Source: JBAZWV01 sp964393325
GTDB lineage: Bacteria > Patescibacteriota > Patescibacteriia > 2-12-FULL-60-25
Length of the DNA: 64,000 bases
NCBI GenBank assembly: GCA_964393325.1
Contig: CAYMTE010000001.1
Span: forward strand, 56,636-120,635
Reading direction: 5' to 3'
The translations under genes and the position numbers were made by a program. Below are positions 52,898-60,985 of this stretch, one piece after another; positions within the stretch are counted from its first letter, which is position 1, and every line of letters starts with the position of its first letter. The notes beneath the pieces were generated by a model, which ran no database searches, was not told where the DNA came from, and saw only the letters and a program-made list of their open reading frames with translations.

Positions 52898-53974
52898 ATG
52901 ACGATCGTGGTACTGACAAATGATTATCCGCCGCATACACGCGGAGGCGCTGGTGTCATTGCGGAACGATACGTTCGAGAACTCGAGCGACGCGGGCACG
53001 TTGTTCATGTGGTGTTTTGCGCTCCGGAGTTTACGCGTCGTTCAGCGTTGTCGCGGTTCGCCGCACATGTGCGGGATCTGTCTTCGATGGCGTCTCTCGT
53101 CAAACAGATTCTTGCATGGAAACCGGATGTGTTGTTGACGCATAATCTGACGGGTTGTGGGTTTGGAGCGTCACGTTCCGTTCAGCGCCAGGGCGTTCGT
53201 TGGGTGCATATGCTGCATGATGTGCAGCTGTTTGAACCATCCGGTCGTATCGTGAGCGGGGAATCACATGCGGGACTTCGTCGGGTATGGCGATGGGGAT
53301 GGTCGCAGGCTCGACGGATGGTGTTTGGCGTTCCGGACGTGGTTGTTTCGCCGACGAGATGGCTTCGTGATGAGCATCTGTCGCGTGGATGGTTTCGTGA
53401 TACGCGTGTCGAGGTGATTCCAAATCCATTTTTGGTAGCAGCGCAGAGCTCTTCATTGCCATGGGAAGCACGAGAGGCATCTGTGATATTTGCGGGGCGT
53501 GTTGATCCGGATAAAGGGATAGATATTTTGCTGCGCGCATGGGACGGGATGGCGGAGCCGCGACCGCGGCTTGATATTGTCGGTGACGGATCTCGGAGTG
53601 AGGAGCTTCGTGCTCGAGCGGATACGCGATGCGTGATGCACGGGAGACGTTCGTCGGAAGAGGTGCGGAGATTCATGGCGTCTTCTCGCGTCGTCGTTAT
53701 TCCGTCGTTGGTTTTAGAAAATCAGCCCACGGTTGCCTTGGAGGCGCTTGCGGCAGGTTGTGTCGTGGTTGGTTCGGATGTGGGGGGGATGGCGGAAACG
53801 CTCGATGGTGCGGGATATCTCGTCCCACCAGGTGATTCGGTTGCGTTACGAGGCGCGATTTCTCGCGCGCTTCGTGAGGGGCCGTGTCATGATCGCGTAC
53901 AAGAGGTACTACGTCATCATGGTGTGATGACGGTCGGTTCCGCACTGGAAGACGTGCTCATGTCGAAGCGGTAG
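52898..53974 (+). CDS. Glycosyltransferase family 4
   Basis: 358 residues. Motifs: NDYPPHTRGGAGVIA at the acceptor side, IFAGRVDPDKGIDILL, GDGSRSEELRAR and the E-x7-E LENQPTVALEALAAG. Last gene of the 49714 operon. Its final 58 bases overlap the 3' end of the convergent membrane protein, an unusually long overlap in this window. Confidence 0.86.
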   Translation: MTIVVLTNDYPPHTRGGAGVIAERYVRELERRGHVVHVVFCAPEFTRRSALSRFAAHVRDLSSMASLVKQILAWKPDVLLTHNLTGCGFGASRSVQRQGVRWVHMLHDVQLFEPSGRIVSGESHAGLRRVWRWGWSQARRMVFGVPDVVVSPTRWLRDEHLSRGWFRDTRVEVIPNPFLVAAQSSSLPWEAREASVIFAGRVDPDKGIDILLRAWDGMAEPRPRLDIVGDGSRSEELRARADTRCVMHGRRSSEEVRRFMASSRVVVIPSLVLENQPTVALEALAAGCVVVGSDVGGMAETLDGAGYLVPPGDSVALRGAISRALREGPCHDRVQEVLRHHGVMTVGSALEDVLMSKR

Positions 53975-56037
53975 ATGCGGATTTTTCCTTGCTCAATATC
54001 CCATGTGCGATCCGATATTGCTCCGAGGGATTCTGCGAGTTCGGATGCGCGCCACCAATAGTCATTGACGACGACATAGACACGTTGCGAGCCACCTAAC
54101 ATGGCAGCGTCGCGCGCAGTGTCACGTGACGGTTCGTCGTAGGTCATGTGGAGATAGAGGTCATAGAGCGGACCTCCCGTCGGAATAGGGTAGAAAAACA
54201 CGTCACCCGCGTAGCGTTTGAATCCGAGAACCGCGACAGCCGCTGCTGAAACGCTTTGATTGGCGAGAACCGTGTATGGCTCATCGTGCGCATCTCGGTC
54301 GATCCACATGACGGCGTCAACATCGGCACGGCTCGTACTCCATCCTCGGCCGGTAACGAATGCGTCGTTTCGAGGAAGTGCATCGTAGGCGATGCCGGTC
54401 GCGAGCGCGACAAAAAAGAGCAGTGTGATTCCGCGAAGCGCGATGGGTGACTGACGAAGTCGGGCGATGAGCGTTTCGAGTGACGGGAGTGCGGCGGGAA
54501 TGAGGCAAAGGAGCGCGATCGTGGCGAGACGGTCGGCATAGTTGCTCCGTTCGTATTCGATGAGAAAGGTGAATTCACTTGCGGTACGGAGTACGGTACC
54601 GGAAAGCCAGATGCCAACGGCGCACCAGAGAAGCGTGCGTTGTTTTCCGGTCATCGCAAAGATCAGTAGCGTGAGCGGAAGGAATCGTGACGCAAGCGTT
54701 GCCCACGCAGGCCAAAGCGCGAACCGATTACCAACAAACGGGAGAAGTGTCGCGAATCGTTCTCGCCACGGATCAAGAGAGAGGAGGGCGCTACTGTTCC
54801 AGTGAATAGGTGTGCCGCCGCGCTGCCCAAGGACGTAAAAGAGAACGGGAATCGTGATGATCGCGAGAATGATTGAGCTGATGCGAAGAATGCGCGCTAT
54901 TGCGTGAGACGTGAGGTGCGATGCGAGAAGCGCGATCGTTGCGAAGGCGAACGGGATCCCGGCGAGTGGATGGGCGGCGATGCTCCATACAGCGACCGTG
55001 AGCGCCGCGAAGGGATGAATGCGATGTGATGTTGATGCGGATGCGAGAAGGAGCGCGAGGAGGCCGAGAAGATAGGCGAAGCTTTGTGGCGTCGTCGCAA
55101 TGAAGACGCCGAGCGGCAAAAGTCCAAGTATGAAGACTCGTGAGAGCGTGTCTGTTCGTCGAGGTGCGGTAAAGAGGGTTGCGAGTGGAAGAAGAATGGC
55201 GGCTCCGATAGGGACGAGCCACCGATCGATGTCTGCGATGGACATGTGCGAAAGACGCGCGAGCCACGTACAAAATACGTATTGTCCAATGTAGTAGAAG
55301 GGTTTGGGATGCAGCGTTCCGGTTGTCAGGAGAATCTTTTCGCTTGCGATGTGCAGAAAACCGTCGAATCCGTAGCCGATCCGATAGACGAGCGACGCAA
55401 TCGTGAGCGTTGGGAGAAGGGCGAGGCTCGCATGAATCGCGGCTGCTACTCGGGAACGTACGAGCCAGAGGGAGCACGCGAGCGTCGTCCATCCAGCAGC
55501 GACCGCCCAGAGGACGCCAGAGGGAAGGAACGGCCAGGGCGTGCGAATGGATTCCGTTGTTCCGGCATTTGCGATGGTATGCATGGCCCAGCTCGTTGTC
55601 GCGAACGCAAATAATACGAGACATCCGCCAAGAAGCATGGTTCGCGTCGTACGGATGTCGGTTGTTGCGTCGTCGCAGGAAGACGCATGTGTGCGATCGG
55701 TGAGCGCATACGCGATGCCTCTGCTGCACAGGACGACGATGCTGAGCGCGAGTAGATCCGTTGTTGCATTCAGGGGGATATCGAGGTAATAGAAGGCTGT
55801 TTGCGCGATACTTTGGAGGCCGACGGCGACGCCTGTTCCGGGGAGGAGCGCATGAAGCCATGTACGTACCGGGAAGAGTCGTGTGCCAATGAGATATCCG
55901 GAATAGAGGAGGGTGATGAGGATAAGACACAGTCGCGGGAGCTCCCACGACGCAGGAAGAAGACTCGCGACGCCAAGAATGGCAAGGTGCGCGATTCCGA
56001 ACAGGAGGATGTTCCGGCGGCCGGAATAATGAGGCAT
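53917..56037 (-). CDS. Large polytopic membrane protein, glycan-related (GT-C or polymerase-like), function uncertain
   Basis: About 706 residues from ATG 56037 (ATG 56052 is an alternative). Roughly 14-16 hydrophobic helices occupy residues 1 to about 560, followed by a soluble C-terminal part of about 130 residues (VMWIDRDAHDEPYTVLANQ, VYVVVNDYWWR). This layout resembles GT-C-type transferases or O-antigen polymerase-like proteins of archaea and CPR bacteria. It contains VYRIGYGFDGFLHIASEKIL, with an acidic residue in an outer loop. It is the best candidate for a missing polymerase or ligase, but that is only inference. The 3' end overlaps the convergent GT4. Confidence 0.6.
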   Translation of the reverse strand: MPHYSGRRNILLFGIAHLAILGVASLLPASWELPRLCLILITLLYSGYLIGTRLFPVRTWLHALLPGTGVAVGLQSIAQTAFYYLDIPLNATTDLLALSIVVLCSRGIAYALTDRTHASSCDDATTDIRTTRTMLLGGCLVLFAFATTSWAMHTIANAGTTESIRTPWPFLPSGVLWAVAAGWTTLACSLWLVRSRVAAAIHASLALLPTLTIASLVYRIGYGFDGFLHIASEKILLTTGTLHPKPFYYIGQYVFCTWLARLSHMSIADIDRWLVPIGAAILLPLATLFTAPRRTDTLSRVFILGLLPLGVFIATTPQSFAYLLGLLALLLASASTSHRIHPFAALTVAVWSIAAHPLAGIPFAFATIALLASHLTSHAIARILRISSIILAIITIPVLFYVLGQRGGTPIHWNSSALLSLDPWRERFATLLPFVGNRFALWPAWATLASRFLPLTLLIFAMTGKQRTLLWCAVGIWLSGTVLRTASEFTFLIEYERSNYADRLATIALLCLIPAALPSLETLIARLRQSPIALRGITLLFFVALATGIAYDALPRNDAFVTGRGWSTSRADVDAVMWIDRDAHDEPYTVLANQSVSAAAVAVLGFKRYAGDVFFYPIPTGGPLYDLYLHMTYDEPSRDTARDAAMLGGSQRVYVVVNDYWWRASELAESLGAISDRTWDIEQGKIRIYRFDMSTSSSAEPTVITP

Positions 56038-56054
56038 AAACGCTGTCGGCATGG

Positions 56055-56061
56055 TAGCATA
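56055..56061. promoter_or_regulatory. Overlapping divergent -10 elements
   Basis: + strand: TG, one base, then TAGCAT (56055-56060). Minus strand: TATGCT (56061-56056). The seven bases TAGCATA serve both directions, for the genes at 56089 (+) and 56037 (-). No good -35 is seen on either side. Confidence 0.4.
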
Positions 56062-56088
56062 GTGGCAGAACAAGGGGGTTTTGAACGC

Positions 56089-56670
56089 ATGTTGATGACG
56101 AACGAGAATGTTCGACTCTATCCACACGACAAGGTGATGGATATTCTTGTGATTCGTTTTTTGCCGCGATGGCTTACGCCAAATCAGATCACGTTGCTTC
56201 GTTTCGCGTTGATTCCTGTCGTTGTGTTGAACATCGCGCAAATGAATTTAGACGTCGGTATCCCGTTATTTTTATTTGCCGCGTTTACTGATGTTGTTGA
56301 TGGGTCTCTCGCACGACTACGAAAGCAGATTACGACGTGGGGAACGCTCGCAGATCCTGCCGCAGATAAATTGCTCATCTCGTCCGTCGCGTTATTGATC
56401 GTGGTGAGATTGCTTGGGTGGACGATGGCGTGGACGATGATCGGCGTTGAGCTTGCTATCGTCTGCTCTGGCTTGATTCGTCGAAAGAAACAATGGGTGA
56501 TCAGCGCGAATTGGGCGGGAAAGATCAAGATGCTGTTACAGGTTATTGGTGTGACATTGTTGTTGCTTGCGGCAGCGTTGCATCTTCCGATTCTTATCCC
56601 TCTTGCCGCCGCCGTGCTCTGGATGGCAATCTTTGCGGCAGTGGTTTCATTTTTCACGTATAGCTTATAA
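56089..56670 (+). CDS. CDP-alcohol phosphatidyltransferase (PgsA/CdsA-like group)
   Basis: 193 residues from ATG 56089 (56095 possible); the long open frame upstream overlaps the divergent gene and is not used. The family signature is complete: DG-x2-AR-x8-G-x3-D-x3-D, here DGSLARLRKQITTWG then TLADPAAD, residues about 70-92. Several membrane helices. Enzymes of this family join CDP-diacylglycerol to an alcohol such as glycerol-3-phosphate or inositol phosphate. PgsA is the first guess. It precedes the Mur ligase gene by two bases. Confidence 0.87.
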   Translation: MLMTNENVRLYPHDKVMDILVIRFLPRWLTPNQITLLRFALIPVVVLNIAQMNLDVGIPLFLFAAFTDVVDGSLARLRKQITTWGTLADPAADKLLISSVALLIVVRLLGWTMAWTMIGVELAIVCSGLIRRKKQWVISANWAGKIKMLLQVIGVTLLLLAAALHLPILIPLAAAVLWMAIFAAVVSFFTYSL

Positions 56671-56672
56671 CC

Positions 56673-57992
56673 ATGCTTCATCGTCTTACGTCGGCCGTTC
56701 CGCCCGCGTGGCTCCTGTGGTACCACCGTATGCTTTCGTGGCTTGCGGCGGTTTGGTATCGACATCCCTCGAGGGAATTGATCGTGATCGGCGTGACGGG
56801 GACGAATGGAAAAACGACAACGTCGTATCTCGTCGCGAAGGCACTTGAAGCATCCGGAGAAGCGACGGGATGTACGACGACGGCACTATTTAAGGTCGGG
56901 GATCGTGAATGGCTGAACGATACAAAAATGACGATGCTCGGTCGTTTTGCGCTTCAACGGCTCCTTCGCGAAATGGTGCGGGCCGGATGCCGATACGCGG
57001 TCATCGAAACATCCTCTCAAGGCGTGTTGCAGCATCGTCACGCACAGATTCAGTATGACGTTGCTGTGTTTACGAACCTGACGCCGGAGCACATCGAAGC
57101 GCATGGAGGATTTGAAGCGTATAAAGCGGTGAAGCTCGCATTGTTTACGCACATCGCTCGCTCTCCACGAAAACGCTTTCAGGGGCGTTTGCTCGAAAAA
57201 GTCGCGGTGGTTAATGCACGAGATCCACATGCGCAGGATTTCGCATTACCGGAATTTGATCGTGTGGTGTGGTACGCCTCGGAGCCGGTTCAGAAATCGG
57301 GCGAGATCATTGAAGCGACGCATATCGCGCTTGAAGCGGATCGCGTGAGCTTTTCCGTCGATCATCGACGGTTTGATCTCCATCTTCCAGGGGTTGTGAA
57401 TGTGGAGAATGCGCTTGCGGCGATCGCGGTGTCGCGCGTGTTTTCTCTGAATCAAGAGGCTGTTGTCACGGCACTCGCGCGCGTTCCCGGTATGCCGGGA
57501 AGATTTGAGCGTATCGAGGCCGGGCAGCCGTACACGGTGCTTGTTGACTACGCTCCGGAGCCGGAATCCCTGCGGCGCTTGTATGAGACAATTGCGTCGT
57601 TAGCGCGTCATCGTGTTATTCACGTGCTTGGTTCTGCGGGCGGGGGGCGGGATATCGCTCGTCGTCCGATTCTTGGTCGAATGGCGGCCGAGCGTGCGGA
57701 TATCGTGATCGTGACGAATGAAGATCCGTATGATGATGATCCGCGAACGATTATGGAAAACGTGGCAGACGGTGCGCGACAGGCGGGGAAGAACGATGGT
57801 GAAAATTTGTTTGTGATTGAAGATCGACGAGAGGCGCTTCGAGCGGCGATGCGTCTCGCGAAACCGGAAGATCTGGTGCTTTTGACGGGGAAGGGGAGCG
57901 AACAAGCAATTTGTATTGCGAATGGGAAAAAACTCCCGTGGGACGAACGGCGTGAAGCGCGCGAGGCGATTCAGGCTGCACGCTTGTCATAG
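56673..57992 (+). CDS. Mur ligase family protein, MurE-like, without the N-terminal domain
   Basis: 439 residues, shorter than full MurE (about 490). The ATP-binding loop is VTGTNGKTTT near residues 41-50, followed by ETSSQGVLQHR and FTNLTPEHIEAHG, both MurE-like. The C-terminal ligase domain has VDYAPEPESL and SAGGGRDIARRP. The usual DNPR motif, which binds meso-diaminopimelate, is replaced around residue 350 by EDPYDDDP, so amino acid specificity may differ. The N-terminal UDP-binding domain is reduced to about 35 residues. Function in peptidoglycan synthesis is likely; substrate uncertain. Confidence 0.82.
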   Translation: MLHRLTSAVPPAWLLWYHRMLSWLAAVWYRHPSRELIVIGVTGTNGKTTTSYLVAKALEASGEATGCTTTALFKVGDREWLNDTKMTMLGRFALQRLLREMVRAGCRYAVIETSSQGVLQHRHAQIQYDVAVFTNLTPEHIEAHGGFEAYKAVKLALFTHIARSPRKRFQGRLLEKVAVVNARDPHAQDFALPEFDRVVWYASEPVQKSGEIIEATHIALEADRVSFSVDHRRFDLHLPGVVNVENALAAIAVSRVFSLNQEAVVTALARVPGMPGRFERIEAGQPYTVLVDYAPEPESLRRLYETIASLARHRVIHVLGSAGGGRDIARRPILGRMAAERADIVIVTNEDPYDDDPRTIMENVADGARQAGKNDGENLFVIEDRREALRAAMRLAKPEDLVLLTGKGSEQAICIANGKKLPWDERREAREAIQAARLS

Positions 57993-58012
57993 AGCGCGAG
58001 GTTCGCTAATCT
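57984..58012 (+). promoter_or_regulatory. Promoter of the PH-domain/FtsB operon, probably leaderless
   Basis: TTGTCA (57984-57989), 17-base spacer, TAATCT (58007-58012), then six bases to ATG 58019. The clearest example of the start-proximal layout in this window. Confidence 0.65.
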
Positions 58013-58018
58013 ACGACC

Positions 58019-58681
58019 ATGTTTCATCTTGAAGACGTTCTCCAATTGAAGGATGACGAAGATGTAAAGCTTATCGTGCGACGGCATGTCGTCACGTTGC
58101 TTGGCGGTCTTGGGATCGCGTTCGTGTGTATCGTGCTACCGTTTTTCTTTTTGTTTCCGTTGTTTGCTTGGGGGATCGCAGGAATTACATTGTTTGGGAC
58201 ATTGCTTATCGCTGGAATTGTCATTGCGGTGCGTACCATGTTGCTGTGGGATGCAGACGTTCTTGTTGTTACGACGCTCCGGTTGGTTGATGTGGACCAA
58301 AAAGGTCTCTTTTCTCGTTTTGTGAAGGAGACGCCACTCTCGGGGATTCAAGATGTTGCGTGGCATCGGAAGGGGATTATCGATACGTTGTTTCGCGTAG
58401 GAACGCTCGACGTGTCCATTCAGAGCGCGGATCCGATGCATATCACGCGCGTGGCGCGCCCAGAGACGGTTCATGAGCTTATTAACGATTTGCGTCACGC
58501 GACAACGCCGAAACGGGTGGATCTTTCCCCGGAGCGACGTGAACGATTGAAGAAGATATCCGGTCTGTTAGAGGCGTTGCCTGATGCGACGCTTGATCGG
58601 ATCGAGGCGGTGATCCGGAGCGAAGATCGCGCCGAAACCGTCGCGGGGTTTTTACAGAAGGACGTTCCTGATCAGCCGTGA
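58019..58681 (+). CDS. Bacterial PH-domain membrane protein (YdbS/YdbT-like)
   Basis: 220 residues. Two hydrophobic helices (residues about 28-50 and 55-73) are followed by a bPH2-type domain starting near TTLRLVDVDQKGLFSRFVKETPLSGIQDV, whose LVDVD-x-GLFS and IQDV patterns are typical. The tail after residue 160 is charged. Function of the family is unknown; it is often near envelope genes. It is the first gene of a three-gene operon with the FtsB-like gene. Confidence 0.82.
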   Translation: MFHLEDVLQLKDDEDVKLIVRRHVVTLLGGLGIAFVCIVLPFFFLFPLFAWGIAGITLFGTLLIAGIVIAVRTMLLWDADVLVVTTLRLVDVDQKGLFSRFVKETPLSGIQDVAWHRKGIIDTLFRVGTLDVSIQSADPMHITRVARPETVHELINDLRHATTPKRVDLSPERRERLKKISGLLEALPDATLDRIEAVIRSEDRAETVAGFLQKDVPDQP

Positions 58682-59133
58682 TATCCTATCGTTCGATGAG
58701 ACAGCCAGATGCTTCTTCCCGTTCGTCTTTGCATCGGCTTATCCGTTTGCCGGCATTTTTGATTGTTAACGTCGTTATCCTCTTTGTATTGGGCGTTTCT
58801 ACGGTGCGGGAATCGTATCGGGGGTGGACGGTAGATCGGGAGATTCGCGCGCTTGAAGCTCAGGCAAAATCATTAGAGGGGCATAAATTTGAGCTCGAAG
58901 GCCTTACGAAAGAATTAACCTCTCCAGATCGTATAGAATATGAGGCGCGTGCTCGTTTTGGGCAGAAGAAGCCCGGTGAGCGCGTGGTGATCCTTGAAGG
59001 CTATTCTGCGAGTGGTACCTGGACGGGTACGGCTGGGGACGTGGAGGAAGAGGCTGCCTCGCCGGTTGATGAGGTGGTATCAAATCCCGTACGCTGGTGG
59101 CGATATTTTTTCAGACATACCAATGATATATGA
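58678..59133 (+). CDS. Septum formation initiator family (FtsB/DivIC-like)
   Basis: 151 residues from GTG 58678, which overlaps the previous stop as GTGA; ATG 58696 is an alternative. One membrane helix (about residues 25-45), then a coiled-coil (EIRALEAQAKSLEGHKFELEGL) and a LTSPDRIEYEARARFGQKKPGE motif typical of FtsB/DivIC. These act with FtsL and FtsQ in the divisome. The acidic C-terminal tail (about residues 110-150) extends beyond typical FtsB. Confidence 0.85.
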   Translation: MISYRSMRQPDASSRSSLHRLIRLPAFLIVNVVILFVLGVSTVRESYRGWTVDREIRALEAQAKSLEGHKFELEGLTKELTSPDRIEYEARARFGQKKPGERVVILEGYSASGTWTGTAGDVEEEAASPVDEVVSNPVRWWRYFFRHTNDI

Positions 59134-59792
59134 CAACTCCTGAATCTGTTCCTGTGTCTTCCTCAAACTCGGCGTCTTCATCAAAACGTCTTGTTCGCGT
59201 TCTTGTTGTGAGCGTATCCGTTTTTCTTGTACTCGCCTGCGTTGGCGTGTTTTTCGCCTGGCAGATCTTCGTCAAGCGATCAGATGCGGGATATATCCGA
59301 TCGGTGACGTCCGTGCTACCGATTCCTGCTGCGCGCGTGGGATCTCGGGTCGTACTCTATCGGGAGTTTCTTTCTTCCCGTGAAACGCTAAAAACGTTTT
59401 TAGCTTCTCCTGCGGCAAAAGAGCAGGGAATGAGTGTGCCCTTTGATGCGAATCTTGAACGGAACGCGCTGGAGAAACTGCTCGTGCAGCGTGTCCTTGA
59501 AGGGATTGCAGAAGAACGGCATGTCGCGGTGAATGAGGAAGAATTGCGTCAGTATTTTTCGGAAGTGCTTTCTGCGACGTCGAGTACGACGCCGGATGTT
59601 GGTTCGTATTTGCTTCAAAATTTTGGATGGAGCGAAGATGATTTTCGTCAAAATGTCTTAAAGCCGGCGCTGCTTGAACAAAAGATTTCTGCCGCACTTG
59701 CCGAAGAGGCGAACGACGACCCGGATGCGTTGAACCGCATGGTCGCGCAACGAATGGAGCGGGGTGACGTGGTTCGGTACGTTCGATTTTAA
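59130..59792 (+). CDS. Membrane-anchored SurA N-domain-like chaperone
   Basis: 220 residues from ATG 59130 (ATGA overlap). A Ser-rich start and one N-terminal helix (about residues 22-48) precede a SurA_N-like helical region (NALEKLLVQRVLEGIAEERH, then VNEEELRQYFSEVLS). The parvulin peptidyl-prolyl isomerase domain is absent. It is probably an envelope chaperone or a divisome-linked factor facing outside. A terminator follows at 59839. Confidence 0.65.
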   Translation: MTTPESVPVSSSNSASSSKRLVRVLVVSVSVFLVLACVGVFFAWQIFVKRSDAGYIRSVTSVLPIPAARVGSRVVLYREFLSSRETLKTFLASPAAKEQGMSVPFDANLERNALEKLLVQRVLEGIAEERHVAVNEEELRQYFSEVLSATSSTTPDVGSYLLQNFGWSEDDFRQNVLKPALLEQKISAALAEEANDDPDALNRMVAQRMERGDVVRYVRF

Positions 59793-59838
59793 GTGGTGTT
59801 GTTTTCGAGCGAGGATTTCACTCGCATTGTCTAGAACT

Positions 59839-59870
59839 CAAAAGCCGAGGTCTCACGACCTCGGCTTTTG
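59839..59870. terminator. Bidirectional terminator
   Basis: 14-bp perfect stem (59839-59852 with 59857-59870), loop TCAC, flanked by A- and T-runs on both sides. It ends the + strand operon and the minus-strand tRNA pair, two bases from the tRNA CCA. Confidence 0.9.
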
Positions 59871-59871
59871 A

Positions 59872-59946
59872 TGGAGCCAGCTCCGGGGATTGAACCCGGG
59901 ACCTCTGCTTTACGAAAGCATTGCTCTACCGCTGAGCTAAGCTGGC
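59872..59946 (-). tRNA. tRNA-Thr (CGT anticodon)
   Basis: Minus-strand cloverleaf: acceptor GCCAGCT/AGCTGGC, D arm GCTC/GAGC, anticodon loop TTCGTAA, T arm CCGGG/CCCGG with TTCAATC loop. The discriminator is T and the CCA end is encoded (59874-59872). It reads ACG threonine codons. It is transcribed second, one base after the tRNA-Gly. Confidence 0.95.
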
Positions 59947-59947
59947 G

Positions 59948-60022
59948 TGGAGCGGGTAAGGGGAATCGAACCCCTCTCTAATGCTTGGGAAGCATTCATA
60001 ATAGCCACTATACGATACCCGC
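59948..60022 (-). tRNA. tRNA-Gly (CCC anticodon)
   Basis: Minus-strand cloverleaf: acceptor GCGGGTA/TACCCGC, anticodon stem AATGC/GCATT with loop TTCCCAA, T arm AGGGG/CCCCT with TTCGATT loop. Encoded CCA at 59950-59948. It reads GGG codons. Confidence 0.95.
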
Positions 60023-60064
60023 GCGGCTTTTTATCCCGCTTATTGATATAAAAACAGCGAGCAG

Positions 60065-60093
60065 AGTGTAACGTACTCCAAAAAATTGATCAA
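60065..60093 (-). promoter_or_regulatory. Promoter of the tRNA pair
   Basis: Minus strand: TTGATC (60093-60088), 17-base spacer, TACACT (60070-60065), about 43 bases before the tRNA-Gly 5' end. Its -35 shares the palindrome TTGATCAA with the divergent promoter. Confidence 0.6.
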
Positions 60094-60114
60094 GAGGTGT
60101 GAACGAGGTACCAT
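60086..60114 (+). promoter_or_regulatory. Promoter of the RlpA-like/ftsEX operon, probably leaderless
   Basis: TTGATC (60086-60091), 17-base spacer, TACCAT (60109-60114), then six bases to ATG 60121. Confidence 0.55.
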
Positions 60115-60120
60115 ACGCGC

Positions 60121-60984
60121 ATGGTGTGGAAGGAGGTACGAATGCTTGCCGTCGTCGCGATGTCTCTCGCGGCCTGTCTGGCATGGATGACGCCAACGAA
60201 GGCTGCGGAGGTCGTGGAGCAGCACCTGTTTTATCTTGATTGGGGCTTCGTGGGGCATCCGGTTTCATTGGAGATGAACCAGGGAAAAACAGTCGTGAGT
60301 TGGGATACGGGAGACTTGGTTGCACCCACGGTACTTCTCGTTGAGATCGAACATGATGCGGATACTCTCGCGCCAAGCGGCGTGACGTTTGGTCAGGAGG
60401 TTGTGCATGTGACCTGGGCGGATCCATACAACCTGTCCGCGCGAGGTGTGAAAATTACGACCGAGGATGGTTGTCATCCGGGGGATTGGACGACGTGTGA
60501 GCTCTATCGAAAGGACGGGGATGCGTGGGTGCGTGTTCCAGACAGCCGTGCGTATGGTCACGTCCGCGTGCGCATGGGGACGCGCCAGGGAGATTTTATG
60601 AGAAGTGGTGGCGCGTCTTGGTATAAGTACAAGAATTGTCACTGTGCCGCGTCGGTGGATTTCCCCAAAGGGACACGGCTTCGTGTTCGGAGCGTTGCTC
60701 GTCCGGAGGTGTACACCGTTGTTCGTGTGAATGATTACGGACCAGAGCGAGATAAATTTCCTGATCGCGCCATTGATCTGGATGTTGTGGCATTTAAAGA
60801 CCTCGCTCCGCTTGGTGCGGGCGTCATTCGGGTGACAATTGAACCGATTACCGCGTCGGATCCGGATTACGCGATTGCGGATACTCCTCCGGCGACATCT
60901 TCAAAGGCTACCGCTGTGACAGCGGCGCCGACATCTGCAACGACATCGACATCGACAACCGTGTCATCAGCATGGACGTATTAA
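60121..60984 (+). CDS. Exported RlpA-like double-psi beta-barrel protein
   Basis: 287 residues with an N-terminal signal peptide (WKEVR n-region, hydrophobic core to about residue 24, then AAEV). Residues about 160-235 resemble RlpA: GGASWYKYKNCHCAASVDFP, YTVVRVNDYGPE and RAIDLDVVAF. RlpA-type domains bind or cleave peptidoglycan at the septum. The tail is Thr/Ser/Ala-rich. ATG 60121 is chosen because it supplies the positive n-region and sits six bases after the -10; ATG 60142, preceded by AAGGAGGT, is the alternative. Next to ftsEX, a division role is likely. Confidence 0.8.
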   Translation: MVWKEVRMLAVVAMSLAACLAWMTPTKAAEVVEQHLFYLDWGFVGHPVSLEMNQGKTVVSWDTGDLVAPTVLLVEIEHDADTLAPSGVTFGQEVVHVTWADPYNLSARGVKITTEDGCHPGDWTTCELYRKDGDAWVRVPDSRAYGHVRVRMGTRQGDFMRSGGASWYKYKNCHCAASVDFPKGTRLRVRSVARPEVYTVVRVNDYGPERDKFPDRAIDLDVVAFKDLAPLGAGVIRVTIEPITASDPDYAIADTPPATSSKATAVTAAPTSATTSTSTTVSSAWTY

Positions 60985-60985
60985 C

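Noticed and set aside
55801..56088. Upstream extension of the CDP-alcohol phosphatidyltransferase
   Set aside because: It is highly charged, overlaps the divergent membrane gene and would leave the -10 at 56055 inside the coding region.
54791..56125. A 444-residue minus-strand frame overlapping the large membrane protein in another frame
   Set aside because: Ser/Arg/His-rich shadow of the true frame, which shows regular membrane helices.
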